This document shows positions 44,023 to 53,449 of a DNA stretch of 64,000 nucleotides, one piece after another. Positions within the stretch are counted from its first letter, which is position 1. Each line of letters begins with the position of its first letter. Position numbers and translations under genes: made by a program. Source of the stretch: Haloterrigena salifodinae. Its GTDB lineage: Archaea; Halobacteriota; Halobacteria; Halobacteriales; Natrialbaceae. The stretch is from positions 1,611,969 through 1,675,968 of the forward strand of contig NZ_RQWN01000001.1 of the NCBI RefSeq assembly GCF_003977755.1. The letters run 5' to 3'. A model generated the notes under the pieces. The model worked only from the letters and a program-made list of their open reading frames with translations. It did not search any database and was not told the origin of the DNA.

Positions 44023-44904
44023 CTACGACTCGAGCAGGTCGGGCAACGCGTTGATCGACTCGAGGACGGCCGAGGCGTCCTCGGTCTCGTACTTCTGACG
44101 CCCCTCCTCACCGGTGAGACCGCCCGTGAGGACGCCGATCCCGTGGTACTCGCGGTCCGGGTCCGCCTCACGAGCGTTATTGGCCGTCCGAACGTCGTCT
44201 AACGTGTCGCCGACGAAGACCACGCTGTCAGCGTCGAACCGTTCGGCGAGCGTCGTCAGCGCCCGCGGGTGGGGCTTCCCTTCCTCCCAGTCGTCCATCG
44301 TGAACCGATGCTCGAGCGGAATCGCCGCCTCGAGGCCGACGCGCTCGAGGGCGATCTCGGCCTCGGCTTCCGGCCGCCCCGTCAGGATTCCGACGTCGAT
44401 CGCATCGTCCTCGACGATCGCGTCGCGGGTCGACTCCTCGAGCAGGACCGGTTCGTCGTGGATGAACCCGCGCGTCTCGACGTCGGGCTCGCCGCCCTCG
44501 AGCCCCCGGTAGAGATCGGCGCCGAGGTACAGTTGCTGGAAGACGTCGCGAAGCCGCTCGCGGTCCCAGCGCTCGAGAACGCGCTGGGTCGCTCGGGCAC
44601 CGAGATCTGCGCGGATCGCGTCCTCGGCGGCCTCGAGGCCGCCGCCGCGGGCGGCGATCTCGTCCGTGAAGTCGTCGATCGACGCGCCGTACCCCTCGCC
44701 GGTCGCGAGGACGTACAGCGCGGCGGCGTAGGTCAGTTCCCAGTCGTTGTTGAACCCGCCGGCGTCCTTGAACTGCTGGATGTCGGCCTTGCGGATCGTC
44801 CGGTCGTAGACGCGCTCGACGGAGTCGACGATCGCGCGTCGGTAAGAGTCGGCGACGTCGACGAGCACTCCGTCGACGTCTAACACGACGGCGTCTGCGT
44901 TCAT
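44023..44904 (-). CDS. HAD-family hydrolase, TIGR01548-like
   Basis: A 293-residue HAD hydrolase. Motif I reads [17 protein letters not shown] with the nucleophile Asp, motif II is ILTGRP, motif III the Lys in [10 protein letters not shown] and motif [18 protein letters not shown]. The helical cap between residues 25 and 170 matches the TIGR01548 form found in haloarchaea. A frame extended to 45249 crosses the convergent region and is not used; a TATA-like CCTTTATCT lies about 27 bases upstream of the chosen ATG. The substrate is unknown. Confidence 0.9.
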   Translation of the reverse strand: MNADAVVLDVDGVLVDVADSYRRAIVDSVERVYDRTIRKADIQQFKDAGGFNNDWELTYAAALYVLATGEGYGASIDDFTDEIAARGGGLEAAEDAIRADLGARATQRVLERWDRERLRDVFQQLYLGADLYRGLEGGEPDVETRGFIHDEPVLLEESTRDAIVEDDAIDVGILTGRPEAEAEIALERVGLEAAIPLEHRFTMDDWEEGKPHPRALTTLAERFDADSVVFVGDTLDDVRTANNAREADPDREYHGIGVLTGGLTGEEGRQKYETEDASAVLESINALPDLLES

Positions 44905-45017
44905 ACCCGTCCAGACGGGCCGCCGAAGATAAAGGCGGTCGGATTCCGCTCGTGGGAACGCCCCAACTATGTGCGACCTGCGTCTCCCGGCGCAGCGACC
45001 AGGAACGACGCGATCCC

Positions 45018-45710
45018 TCAGAACCCGAGCCCGCCGACCGCGTAGAACGCCAGCAGACAGAGCCCCAGCGCGTACAGGACGTCGGCCCACAGCCACGAGA
45101 GCAGGTTCACGACGTAAATCACGACGACGACGGGGACGCCGAGCAGGACGACCGGTCGTCGCCGCCACTCCGAGCGGGAGTGCGTCCAGAGCGTGTTCGC
45201 GTCGCCGGTGCTCGGGAACGCCTGCACGCCGACCGCGAGGCCGAGCCATCCCAGCGCGATTGCGAGCGCGAGTTCGCCGCTCGAGGCCGCCGCGAGACCG
45301 TCGCGCAGTGCGGTCACCGACGCAATCGGGTCCGCGGTCGCGGTAGCGAGGGCGTCCGCGATTCCGAGCGACGACGCGAGCGCGGCGAACCCGAGGAAGG
45401 CCGCGACCGAGACGACGGTGTTGACCAGAAACGGGGCGACGCTGATCGCGAACGACTCGCGGTACCGTCCGGGCTGGGCGTGGCGGACGTAGCCCGGCGG
45501 GTCGCCGAACCGGAAGTAGACGACCTCTTTGACGGGCACCCCGACGAGGTGACAGACTTGCTTGTGGGCGAGTTCGTGGACGACGACGCCGGGGGCGGCG
45601 AGGAGGCGCATTACGACTCGGGTGATAGAGCCGACGACGGAGACGATCACCGTCACCGCGACGAGAACGGCGAGGGTCGCGACAAGGGGCGAAGCGGCAT
45701 CAGGGATCAT
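45018..45710 (-). CDS. Third M50-like membrane metalloprotease
   Basis: A 230-residue protein with about five hydrophobic helices. A zinc motif HELAH lies at residues 45-49 ([14 protein letters not shown]), and [15 protein letters not shown] is in the membrane core. It has no LDGGH third-ligand block, unlike the two proteases at 22.3 and 29.5 kb, and it is half their length. It may be a small, different M50 family or an inactive relative. It is between the HAD and UPF0146 genes, with no clear operon link. Confidence 0.8.
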   Translation of the reverse strand: MIPDAASPLVATLAVLVAVTVIVSVVGSITRVVMRLLAAPGVVVHELAHKQVCHLVGVPVKEVVYFRFGDPPGYVRHAQPGRYRESFAISVAPFLVNTVVSVAAFLGFAALASSLGIADALATATADPIASVTALRDGLAAASSGELALAIALGWLGLAVGVQAFPSTGDANTLWTHSRSEWRRRPVVLLGVPVVVVIYVVNLLSWLWADVLYALGLCLLAFYAVGGLGF

Positions 45711-45776
45711 CGGTAACTGAACTGTTCCGAACGGTGGTAATTCCTTCGACCACGAACAATGGGGCGCGGCCGACGA

Positions 45777-46190
45777 TCACCGCCGGCGTCCGGCCGCCGC
45801 TCGAGCGACGTACAGCGTTCCCGTCTCGATCGTCCGGCGTTCGACCGGGATCGCGGGCTGGTCGCCGCCGAGGGTCGTAAACAGGAGGTCGGCGTCGGCC
45901 TCGCGGGCGACCGCGAGCGCCGGTCGGTGGAGTTCCGGGGGAAGGTTCAGCGCGTAAATCGCGTCAGTCGCGGCGTAGACCGCCGGGTCGGGGTCGACGA
46001 TATCGTCGCGGACGAACCGCACGCCGTCGGGGACCGACCGGTCGTGGACGTCCGTCGCGGTGACGGCGACGCCGCGATCGGCCAGCGCGGCCGCCACGTC
46101 GGTCCGACGACCGATCCCGACCTCGACGAGCCGATCGTACTTGGTCAGGGTCTCGAGCAGCGTCTCCGCGTTCCGGCGAGAGTGGGCCAC
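45777..46190 (-). CDS. UPF0146 family protein
   Basis: A 137-residue protein from a GTG at 46190 (reading MAHSRRNAETLLETLTKY). Its Rossmann-like core is a small methyltransferase-type fold: YDRLVEVGIGRRTDVAAALADRGV (glycine loop), TATDVHD and IYALNLPPELHRP. The family is archaeal, with no assigned activity. A longer frame to 46631 runs antisense through the archaemetzincin gene. It is divergent from amzA across 39 bases. Confidence 0.82.
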   Translation of the reverse strand: MAHSRRNAETLLETLTKYDRLVEVGIGRRTDVAAALADRGVAVTATDVHDRSVPDGVRFVRDDIVDPDPAVYAATDAIYALNLPPELHRPALAVAREADADLLFTTLGGDQPAIPVERRTIETGTLYVARAAAGRRR

Positions 46191-46196
46191 GGCGGG

Positions 46197-46206
46197 ACGT
46201 TTATGC
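46197..46206 (+). promoter_or_regulatory. TATA box of the archaemetzincin gene
   Basis: ACGTTTATGC is about 28 bases before the ATG at 46230, giving a leaderless transcript. Confidence 0.45.
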
Positions 46207-46229
46207 CACCCGCGGCCATAGCCCTTGCC

Positions 46230-46751
46230 ATGCTCGTCGATATCGTGCCGGTCGGCAACGTCCCCGCGAACGTCAAGCGGGCGGCCTCTACAGCGTTGCG
46301 ATCGGTTTACGACTGCGACGTCACTGTCAACGACTCGCAGTCGATCCCCAACGGTGCTTACGACGCCGACCGGAACCAGTACGCCGCCGAAACGTTCATC
46401 CAGCTCGCCGAACGGGTCGGCCGCGGGACGAAAAACATCGCGATCACGCCACACGACCTCTTCTACCGCCGGCGCAATTACGTCTTCGGGCTGGCCTACC
46501 TCGACGGCAGCGGGAGCGTCGTCTCGACCTATCGCCTCCAGACCTCGAGCGACGGCGGCTTCTCGAATCAGAGCGCCGAGGATATCTTCGAGGATCGAGT
46601 CCGCAAGGAGATCGTCCACGAGATCGGCCACACCTACGGGTTAGAACACTGCGACAACAACCGCTGTGTCATGAACTTCTCGCCGACGGTCCGCGAGGTC
46701 GATATCAAAGAAGAGAACCTCTGCGGGAGCTGTCAGCGGCTGATTAGCTGA
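46230..46751 (+). CDS. amzA: Archaemetzincin
   Basis: A 173-residue zinc protease of the archaemetzincin family. The site HEIGHTYGLEH has H130, E131, H134 and H140 as ligands and catalyst. It is followed by CDNNRCVMNFSPTVREVDIKEENLCGSC, a second cysteine-rich zinc site and the metzincin Met-turn. Start at 46230 is the first in-frame methionine that gives a family-length protein. It is cytoplasmic, and the natural substrate is unknown. Confidence 0.95.
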   Translation: MLVDIVPVGNVPANVKRAASTALRSVYDCDVTVNDSQSIPNGAYDADRNQYAAETFIQLAERVGRGTKNIAITPHDLFYRRRNYVFGLAYLDGSGSVVSTYRLQTSSDGGFSNQSAEDIFEDRVRKEIVHEIGHTYGLEHCDNNRCVMNFSPTVREVDIKEENLCGSCQRLIS

Positions 46752-46853
46752 TCATCGGGCCAGAAGGTCGCTTCGGATCTCTGCTGACTGGAGCCACGGC
46801 TCACCGGTTCGGATATCAGTATCGTTCGGACGAAAGATCGGTCAGGACCGACG

Positions 46854-48668
46854 TTAGGGCGCGTAGTAGTACTCGCCGTTCTGCTTCTGCTGTTTGTCGA
46901 GTTGCGACTCGGGCTTGTTGATCCGCGGTCGCGAGGTCCGCTCGTCGCGGCGGAACGTGACCTCGAGGTTCGCGAGGAACTCGTTCATCCCGTCGCGCAT
47001 CGGCTGGGGCTGGCCAGCGCGGCCCTGGACGGCGGGTTCACCGTCGAAGACCATCAGCCGGTCGGCCAGCAGGTCGATCATGTAGATGTCGTGGTCGATG
47101 ACCATGACCGTCGCGTCCTGCTGTTCGGCGTAGCGTCGGATCGCCTTGGTCGCCTGAACGCGCTGTTCGACGTCGAGGTGAGCCGAGGGTTCGTCGAGCA
47201 GGTAGAGGTCGGCCGATTCGGAGAGGCAGGCCGCGATGGCCACCCGCTGGCGCTCGCCGCCCGAGAGGTCCGAGAGGTTCTGCTCCATGATCCGCTCGAG
47301 TTGGAGCGGCTGAGCGATCTCGGTGTTCCAGTACGAGGAGCCGAACTGGTCCGTGATCGAGGAGAGGAAGGCGTCGACCCGCATGTGCTGGTCGATCGTG
47401 ACGTACTGGGGCTTGTAGGAGATGTCTAGATCGAGGTCCGCGTCGCCCTCGTCCGGTTCGAGATTGCCCGTCAGGAGCTTCGCGAAGGTGGACTTCCCGA
47501 TCCCGTTCGGACCGACGATGCCGAGCACCTCGTTTTCCCGGATCTCGCCGCCCTCGACCTCAAGGGAGAACTCGCCGTCGCCGTAGCTCTTGGTGAGGTC
47601 GGGGTACTCGACGAGTGTGTCGCCGCGAGTCGCGGCGCGAGGAGCGTGTTCCTCGAACTCGATGGGATTCGGTCGGATCCGCATGTTCTCGTTGTCGAGG
47701 TAGCCCGAGAGGTACTCGTTGATCCCGTTGCGGACGGACTTGGGCGCCGTGATAACACCGTAGGCGCCGGGCTCGCCGTAGGCGACGTGGAGCGTATCGG
47801 CGAGCAGATCCAGGATCGCGAGGTCGTGTTCGATGACGAGCATCGACCGGTTCTCCTCCTCGGCGAGTTCCCGGATCAGCCGCGCCGCGGTGACGCGCTG
47901 CCCGATGTCGAGGTAGGGCGTGATCTCGTCGAGGAAATAAAAGTCCGTGTCCCGGGCCAGCGTGGCCGCGATGGCGACCCGCTGAAGTTCGCCGCCCGAG
48001 AGGTCGTCGATCGACTGCTCCATGACGGGGCCGATCGAGAGCCGCTCGACCAGCTCGTCTAAGGCACCGCGCTCGTCGGTCTGCTCGAGCAACTCGCGGG
48101 TGTTGCCGTCGAAACTGTTCGGAATCTGGTCGACGTACTGTGGTTTCCGCGCGATTGTGACGTCGCCGTCGCGCACGTCGGCGATGTAATCCTGCAGTTC
48201 CGTGCCGCGATAGGCCTCGAGGACCTCGTCCCAGCCCGGGGACTCCTCGTGGCGGCCGAGATTCGGCTCGAGTTCCCCCGCGAGGATGCGAACGGCGGTG
48301 GTCTTCCCGATCCCGTTGGGTCCCAGAATCCCCGTTACCTGCCCTTCCTGGGGCGCAGGAAGTCCGTACAGCGAGAAGGCGTTTTCGCCATAGCGGTGGG
48401 CGGGATCGTCCTGCAGTTCCTCTGGCAGGTTGATGATCTCGATGGCGTCGAACGGACACTTCTCGACGCAGATCCCGCAGGTCTCGCCGAGACAGATCTC
48501 CTCGGAGATGTGGACCTGGTCGGGCTGGCCCTCGTCGGCCTCCTCCCCACGGAGGGTGATACACTCCTTGCCGGTCCGGTTGGGCGGACAGTAGTTCTTA
48601 CACTCGTAGCTACAGCGGTCGGGTTGGCACCGATCGAGGTCTACGACGGCGATGCTGTCGTCGGCCAT
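46854..48668 (-). CDS. rli: ABCE1/RLI ribosome recycling ATPase
   Basis: It splits 70S ribosomes after termination with aPelota/aRF1. The 604-residue protein has two [4Fe-4S] domains (RCQPDRCSYECKNYCP and EICLGETCGICVEKCPFDAI). Two ABC domains follow, with Walker A GPNGIGKTT and GPNGIGKST, signature motifs LSGGELQRVAIA and LSGGERQRVAIA, and a hinge. The start at 48668 (MADDSIAVVDLDRC) is chosen. A small membrane protein ends two bases upstream and is likely co-transcribed. Confidence 0.97.
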   Translation of the reverse strand: MADDSIAVVDLDRCQPDRCSYECKNYCPPNRTGKECITLRGEEADEGQPDQVHISEEICLGETCGICVEKCPFDAIEIINLPEELQDDPAHRYGENAFSLYGLPAPQEGQVTGILGPNGIGKTTAVRILAGELEPNLGRHEESPGWDEVLEAYRGTELQDYIADVRDGDVTIARKPQYVDQIPNSFDGNTRELLEQTDERGALDELVERLSIGPVMEQSIDDLSGGELQRVAIAATLARDTDFYFLDEITPYLDIGQRVTAARLIRELAEEENRSMLVIEHDLAILDLLADTLHVAYGEPGAYGVITAPKSVRNGINEYLSGYLDNENMRIRPNPIEFEEHAPRAATRGDTLVEYPDLTKSYGDGEFSLEVEGGEIRENEVLGIVGPNGIGKSTFAKLLTGNLEPDEGDADLDLDISYKPQYVTIDQHMRVDAFLSSITDQFGSSYWNTEIAQPLQLERIMEQNLSDLSGGERQRVAIAACLSESADLYLLDEPSAHLDVEQRVQATKAIRRYAEQQDATVMVIDHDIYMIDLLADRLMVFDGEPAVQGRAGQPQPMRDGMNEFLANLEVTFRRDERTSRPRINKPESQLDKQQKQNGEYYYAP

Positions 48669-48670
48669 GG

Positions 48671-48997
48671 TTACGCGACGGCCCCCGTCGTGAGCAAGAT
48701 TCCCCACGTCACGAACCACAGGGCAAATGTCATGAACACGATGAACAGGTAGTGTTTCGGTCCGAACTCGTCGTCATCGTAGATGCTCGTGAAATCGTAG
48801 AGCACGAACTGGGCGAGAATCGCACCGGCGACGAGCATGAGCGTTCGCGTGTCGTTCGCGGCCGCGTCGGCCGATGACACGTCACCCACCAGTGCCATCG
48901 AGCCGAACGCCGCGGCGACACCCAACAGCGCGGCCAGAGCGGTCACGCTGATCGAGCGGATGTGCTCGCGTCGGTCACTGATCGATTCGGTCGACAT
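48671..48997 (-). CDS. Small membrane protein, EMC6-like
   Basis: A 108-residue protein with three hydrophobic helices: SVTALAALLGVAAAFGSMAL, TLMLVAGAILAQFVLYD and HYLFIVFMTFALWFVTWGI. The helical layout and the polar loops (YDFTSIYDDDEFGPKHY) are consistent with archaeal EMC6-type proteins, part of a membrane insertase in eukaryotes. Its stop is two bases before the RLI start, so the pair is co-expressed. The EMC6 link comes from memory of annotations, moderate confidence. Confidence 0.7.
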   Translation of the reverse strand: MSTESISDRREHIRSISVTALAALLGVAAAFGSMALVGDVSSADAAANDTRTLMLVAGAILAQFVLYDFTSIYDDDEFGPKHYLFIVFMTFALWFVTWGILLTTGAVA

Positions 48998-49083
48998 GGA
49001 TCGAATTCAGTGGCCGGTGGTGAAAAGGGGTTCGGGTTGGTCTCGAAAGAACGTCAGAATTCGAGGTCCAGAGCGAACAGTAT

Positions 49084-49950
49084 TCACGACTCGTAGCGAC
49101 CACAGGTCGCCTCATCAAGACAGAGATCGAACGTTTTGTGACTATCGTCACCAAAATACGCGGTCACGCGGACGTTTTCGCCGTCCATGCTAACCTTATT
49201 ACCGGACCCATCTGTAAACCGGCTCAGTTCGAAGGTGGCCGTTTCATTAAGCGAGAGTTCAAAGTCGGTATCGAAACCATATCGACTGTGGGACTTGGGA
49301 TCTGTGCTATCGATCGTGATTGACGTCGTGATGAGATCGCGTTTGTTTCCAGAGAGAGCCGCTCCGTTGTTTTTCGGCGTTACTGCCTGAACATCGCTCC
49401 GCGTCGTCGCATCAATCCCAATTCCAGTGAGAGTAATGGGTTTGTCGCCGGTGTTCTCGAGTTCGAACTCGAACTTCCCGCTTCCACCCGGACTTTTGGC
49501 CGTTCCCGTGAAGTCGGTTATCGCAGACTGTGGGGCGCTGAAATCGCGTTTCAGTGTTATTTCGCCACTCTTGGTTCCGTTATCGAACAGTTCGGCGGTA
49601 ACAGCGACGAGTGCGCTTTGAGCAGTATCTTCCGTCTCTACGGTAATCGTCTCGCTCCCGTTCGGACCGAGCGAAAAGCGATACGACGAGTCGTTTCCGT
49701 CGAAGGAAATAGTGGTATCGGGATCAGTATCGGTCAGTTTCACGTCCATTTCCAGTGTCGTATTGTTCGTGAACACTGGCTCATCAGTCGTATCGATGTT
49801 CTTAATTCCGAGGAGGGCTCCCTCGTGATCCTCAGCAGTAGTGACGGCGACTCCCCGATCAGCGGTAAGGGAGCTGAATGCGCCGGTACTGAACAGTGCA
49901 CCGACACCGATCGACGTGGCCCCGACGCACATGAAGACACGTCGTTTCAT
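49084..49950 (-). CDS. DUF1102-type secreted protein 1 (TasA-like candidate)
   Basis: A 288-residue exported protein. The N-terminus MKRRVFMCVGATSIGVGALF then STGAFSSL (residues 21-28) is a signal-peptide-like region with the motif TGAFSS. The body is beta-strand-rich with low charge: LEMDVKLTDTDPDTTISF, GSGKFEFELENTGDKPITL and RFTDGSGNKVSMDGENVRV. It ends in a cysteine pair (FDLCLDEATCGRYES). GC and codon bias are clearly lower than in the housekeeping genes. It lies on the minus strand next to a membrane-tethered regulator and, beyond it, a vWA gene. Confidence 0.8.
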   Translation of the reverse strand: MKRRVFMCVGATSIGVGALFSTGAFSSLTADRGVAVTTAEDHEGALLGIKNIDTTDEPVFTNNTTLEMDVKLTDTDPDTTISFDGNDSSYRFSLGPNGSETITVETEDTAQSALVAVTAELFDNGTKSGEITLKRDFSAPQSAITDFTGTAKSPGGSGKFEFELENTGDKPITLTGIGIDATTRSDVQAVTPKNNGAALSGNKRDLITTSITIDSTDPKSHSRYGFDTDFELSLNETATFELSRFTDGSGNKVSMDGENVRVTAYFGDDSHKTFDLCLDEATCGRYES

Positions 49951-49967
49951 TACGTATTCATTACACT

Positions 49968-49980
49968 CAAATAGTATAAC
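49968..49980 (-). promoter_or_regulatory. Promoter of DUF1102-type gene 1, with adjacent inverted repeat
   Basis: On the minus strand GTTATACTATTTG lies about 25 bases before the ATG at 49950. Directly upstream is an inverted repeat (ACTCT TCGT AGAGT on the plus strand, 49979-49992). Confidence 0.5.
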
Positions 49981-50088
49981 TCTTCGTAGAGTGATTATCA
50001 GGAAGACGACTATACCGATCAAAGTATGTTACGAAGACGGTTTCTTGACGACGAATGTGGTCACATATCCCCCGAATACGCCTCATCA

Positions 50089-50625
50089 TTACGGTGGTCG
50101 CTCCATTTCACCGAGTCGCATCCGTCGGCTCTGTACCACGTGCACAACTGCCGATACTGCAAACAGCGCGAACACCAGCGTCGCCCAGCCGAGTTCGGAT
50201 ACCGCCCCCGTCGGTACGACCTCGAGCCAGAGCCCCGTCATCACGACCGAGCTGACGATGGCCAGCCCCAGATAGTACAGTCCCCAGGGGATCGAGTCCG
50301 CCGGAACGACGTCCAGATAGACGTCTAACTCCGAGGCCTCGTCCGTGAGTTCGATCGTTCGGTTATCGAACTCGATCATCTCGGCTCGCTCGAGCGTCGG
50401 CAGATGCGTCTGCTGTAACGACGTGTACACCCGTTTCCGTTCGGCGGAGGTGATCTCCTCGACCTCCTTGTCGAGTTCCCAGGCGGCGACGTGCTCGGCG
50501 AGGTCCCCCAACGTGACCGGCTCGTCCTCGCGCTTGCAGTAGTGAATCGCGTATCGCCGTCGATGGTTGCTCAGAAGATCGAAAATCTTCCCCTGATTCG
50601 AATTACCCCCTATCTGCGTTGCCAT
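50089..50625 (-). CDS. Membrane-tethered HTH regulator (DUF7344-like)
   Basis: A 178-residue protein. The N-terminal winged helix (residues 12-85) reads GKIFDLLSNHRRRYAIHYC, LGDLAEHVAAWELD and KRVYTSLQQTHLPTLE. The C-terminal half has two hydrophobic helices (GLYYLGLAIVSSVVMTGLWL and LGWATLVFALFAVSAVVHVV), so it is a transcription factor held in the membrane. It lies between DUF1102-type gene 1 and the vWA gene, both on the same strand. A regulatory role for these is likely but not shown. Confidence 0.85.
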   Translation of the reverse strand: MATQIGGNSNQGKIFDLLSNHRRRYAIHYCKREDEPVTLGDLAEHVAAWELDKEVEEITSAERKRVYTSLQQTHLPTLERAEMIEFDNRTIELTDEASELDVYLDVVPADSIPWGLYYLGLAIVSSVVMTGLWLEVVPTGAVSELGWATLVFALFAVSAVVHVVQSRRMRLGEMERPP

Positions 50626-50791
50626 TGGTTCGTTCGTATTATAGAGAAAATACGCTTTTCTGATATATAATGCTTATTGCCGCGAAATGCGTCCATTTCC
50701 CACCGTACGGGCCCGGGCTCGACTAATCAGTCAGCACCGTATGGCAACTCCGGTCGTGACTACCCGGCTGCCGGGCGAAAACGGACGGTGG
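50626..50791. other. Intergenic region between the regulator and vWA gene
   Basis: These 166 bases begin AT-rich (TATAGAGAAAATACGCTTTTCTGATATATAATGC). The stretch holds two TATA-like candidates for the minus-strand regulator at about 50640 and 50670. The right half is GC-rich with no gene. It is downstream of the vWA stop at 50792. Confidence 0.4.
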
Positions 50792-53449
50792 TCAACGGTC
50801 GATCGCTACGGTCCGTTCGGAAACGTGTACCGCATAGTTAGCGGTACCCCCTGTCTCGTAGTTCACGGCGAGTTGCATCTGCGTATCCATCTCGAGGTCG
50901 ATCTCTTCGTTGACGATCTCCTCGAAGAGATCGAGCAGTTCGTCGGGATCGGCGGTCTGGTAGTAGTTCCCGCCGGTCTCCGCCGCCCACCCTTCGAGCT
51001 TGTCCTCGGGTATCGAGTCGTGCTCGAGGCCAGCGAGACCGACAGTGTGAAGGGTGTAATTGAGATCGTCCGACCGATCGACCAGTTCGTCCATCCGCTC
51101 GTCGTTGGCAGCGTTGGAGTTCTTTCCGTCGCTCAGGAGAATAACGACTCGCTCGCGGTCATCGGCACCGCGAGTGGCGTAATCATTGAGTGCCGCTTCC
51201 AGCCCAGCGGCCATGTTCGTCCCGCCGTAAGCGGTGCCGGCGACGCTCTCTTTTGCCGCCTCGAGATCGCCGCTAAGGGGGTGGAGAGTCCGACCACTGC
51301 CGGCGAAGTCATAGACTCCGACCCGATCAGCGCTGGGGTCGAGTTCGTCGATAACGTTTCTGGTCGCCTCGACACGCTGGCCCGTCGGATCGTTCCCGGG
51401 GTGAGCGTAGACGCCGATCGAGGCTGTGCTGGAGCCGTAACGGAACTGATAGTACGGATGGACCCGAATCTCCGTCCAGTCATCAGGATGGGCAAATTCT
51501 AAGGGCTCAAGCGTTCTGGTCATCCCGTTTTCGTCTCGAACTTGGAGCACCTTCCAGCCATGCGTATTTCGGAACGGTTCGTCCGTCGGAATCGGTTCCC
51601 ACCTCTCACCGACAGCTAGCTCGTAATCGGGCGCATACGCGTTTCTGGACGACGGGTTGTACGGCCCCATCGATCCCGACCGGTCGAGAACGAAGGTTAC
51701 GTCGACCGGAGGCCGCGTGTTGCTGTACTCGAATAACAGATCGGTGTCCTCCTCAGATAGCGGTGTTGCACTCCGCAGCGAGCGATCGAAGTTAATCTGA
51801 ACGTCGTCGCCGATTTCGAGCGTGCCGCCACGCCCGGCCGCATCGCCGGCGATGACGGCCCCGTCGATAGTCACACCGTCCTCGATCTCGAGGTCGGCAC
51901 CGGGAGCGTAGACGACCCCCTGAAAGTCGTCCTCGATGGTAATCGTCGAATCGCTGGTGGCGTACACCCACAGTGCGTCCGCTCGGTCGTCAGGTCTGAT
52001 ACTGACGTTCGAGAGTTCAGCGTGACCGTCGACGTAGAAGTTCGTCTGATTGTTACCGTTAATTTCGACGTTCGAGAGGTCGAGATTGCCGTCGACACCG
52101 ACATTGACGTTTCCATCGGCGGAATCCGTCGACTCGATCCCGTCTTCTCCACTGTACATGCCCGCAGAAACGTCACCGTCGGCCGACGGGTTGCCGGCGA
52201 GATACGCCGTCAGGAGCCGCTTGATCTCGTCGTCGATCGGAGCAACGTCGGCGTACGGTTGCGAAAGTTCGGTGGCGAGTGCCGTTCCTTCGACGCCTTT
52301 CCCCTTCCCTTCGTTCTCCGCATCTAGCCGATACAGGTTCTTGCCGCTCTCCGATTCGCCCTGCTCGGTCCCGTTGACGGTTACTCCATAGCCGATCGGT
52401 GAGATCGACGGATTACCTTTCGAACCAAGTTCGCCGTTTACGACCGGGATACCTTCGATATCGGCGTGATTGTGAAGATAGAATTCATCGTAATTCGCGA
52501 GCAAGAAGCCGGGGGAGCTGGCGCCATTCGCGTTATGATTTTCGTACGCGTTCATCGAAAGTGACGACCGTAGCGTACCCGTTTCACCGTCGATGTAGAG
52601 GCCACTGCGAACCGTCGGCTCGATATCGGCGAGTTCGCGGAGCGGTTTCTCGCCATCGACGTTTGCGACGACCGTAACCGTCTCTTCCGATTTGTCGTGG
52701 CAGATGATGTTCTCGTCGATCGAGCCGGAGATATCACAGTCGTTGGCATCGGTCGCGTCGAACTCGTCTTTCAGAAAGTTGTACCAACCGTGGTGGTAAG
52801 ACGATCCAGAGACCTCGACCGTAGTGTAACTGACGGCCTCGATATCCTCCCCGAGCGATTCGAACGAGTCGGTATCGGGATTCGGGATTTCTCGAACCGT
52901 ATGCTCGCCCGTGCCGACGCTTCCCTCGAGCGTGACTGGTTCGATATCGACTCGTCCGACTTCCCCGTCTTCGGTCGACTCGTAGTAATACCGGAGGTTC
53001 GGATCCGAAACGGCAGTCGCTCGATCGCCGGAAACGTCCCAGGCTCCGCCGGCTTGATACGCGAACTCGTTGCCACCCTTATCGGTTGCAACCAGCGTCT
53101 CGAGCTCTATCGAACGACTATCGTTCACGTATCCGTCCGAGACGGTGACCTCGAGCTGTCCGTCGGTAACCAGTTCTCCGTCTAAATTATTGATTTGAAC
53201 AGATTTCGGGGTATCGTCCTGCTTTCCGAGCGACGATATCGTCGAATCGAACTGCCGGAGTTCCTGCTGACTCTGTTCGTGATACGCCTGCGACTCGGCG
53301 GCGTCGAATGCACCCATCCCGACGACGTAAATACTCGTTGCGCCGAGGAATACCATTACGAACAGCAATACAATCCCTAACTGAGGGCTCGTCCCCCGGT
53401 CGGCCCGTTCGGAAAGAGAGAGCTCAGCTTTTCTACCAATCCGTCCCAT
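50792..53449 (-). CDS. Large vWA surface protein with pilin-like N-terminus (DUF7289-type)
   Basis: An 885-residue protein. Residues 18-50 (RGTSPQLGIVLLFVMVFLG) resemble the hydrophobic segment of archaeal type IV pilins; the charged region before it has no long signal. Residues 60-370 have beta-rich unknown sequence. Around 400-540 lies a repetitive Asn/Asp/Gly section (GVDGNLDLSNVEINGN and ATSDSTITIEDDFQG), solenoid-like. From about 583 a von Willebrand A domain has the MIDAS DRSGSMG, GTNMAAGL and ILLSDGKNS. Likely an adhesin or complex anchor outside the cell. Confidence 0.85.
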   Translation of the reverse strand: MGRIGRKAELSLSERADRGTSPQLGIVLLFVMVFLGATSIYVVGMGAFDAAESQAYHEQSQQELRQFDSTISSLGKQDDTPKSVQINNLDGELVTDGQLEVTVSDGYVNDSRSIELETLVATDKGGNEFAYQAGGAWDVSGDRATAVSDPNLRYYYESTEDGEVGRVDIEPVTLEGSVGTGEHTVREIPNPDTDSFESLGEDIEAVSYTTVEVSGSSYHHGWYNFLKDEFDATDANDCDISGSIDENIICHDKSEETVTVVANVDGEKPLRELADIEPTVRSGLYIDGETGTLRSSLSMNAYENHNANGASSPGFLLANYDEFYLHNHADIEGIPVVNGELGSKGNPSISPIGYGVTVNGTEQGESESGKNLYRLDAENEGKGKGVEGTALATELSQPYADVAPIDDEIKRLLTAYLAGNPSADGDVSAGMYSGEDGIESTDSADGNVNVGVDGNLDLSNVEINGNNQTNFYVDGHAELSNVSIRPDDRADALWVYATSDSTITIEDDFQGVVYAPGADLEIEDGVTIDGAVIAGDAAGRGGTLEIGDDVQINFDRSLRSATPLSEEDTDLLFEYSNTRPPVDVTFVLDRSGSMGPYNPSSRNAYAPDYELAVGERWEPIPTDEPFRNTHGWKVLQVRDENGMTRTLEPLEFAHPDDWTEIRVHPYYQFRYGSSTASIGVYAHPGNDPTGQRVEATRNVIDELDPSADRVGVYDFAGSGRTLHPLSGDLEAAKESVAGTAYGGTNMAAGLEAALNDYATRGADDRERVVILLSDGKNSNAANDERMDELVDRSDDLNYTLHTVGLAGLEHDSIPEDKLEGWAAETGGNYYQTADPDELLDLFEEIVNEEIDLEMDTQMQLAVNYETGGTANYAVHVSERTVAIDR

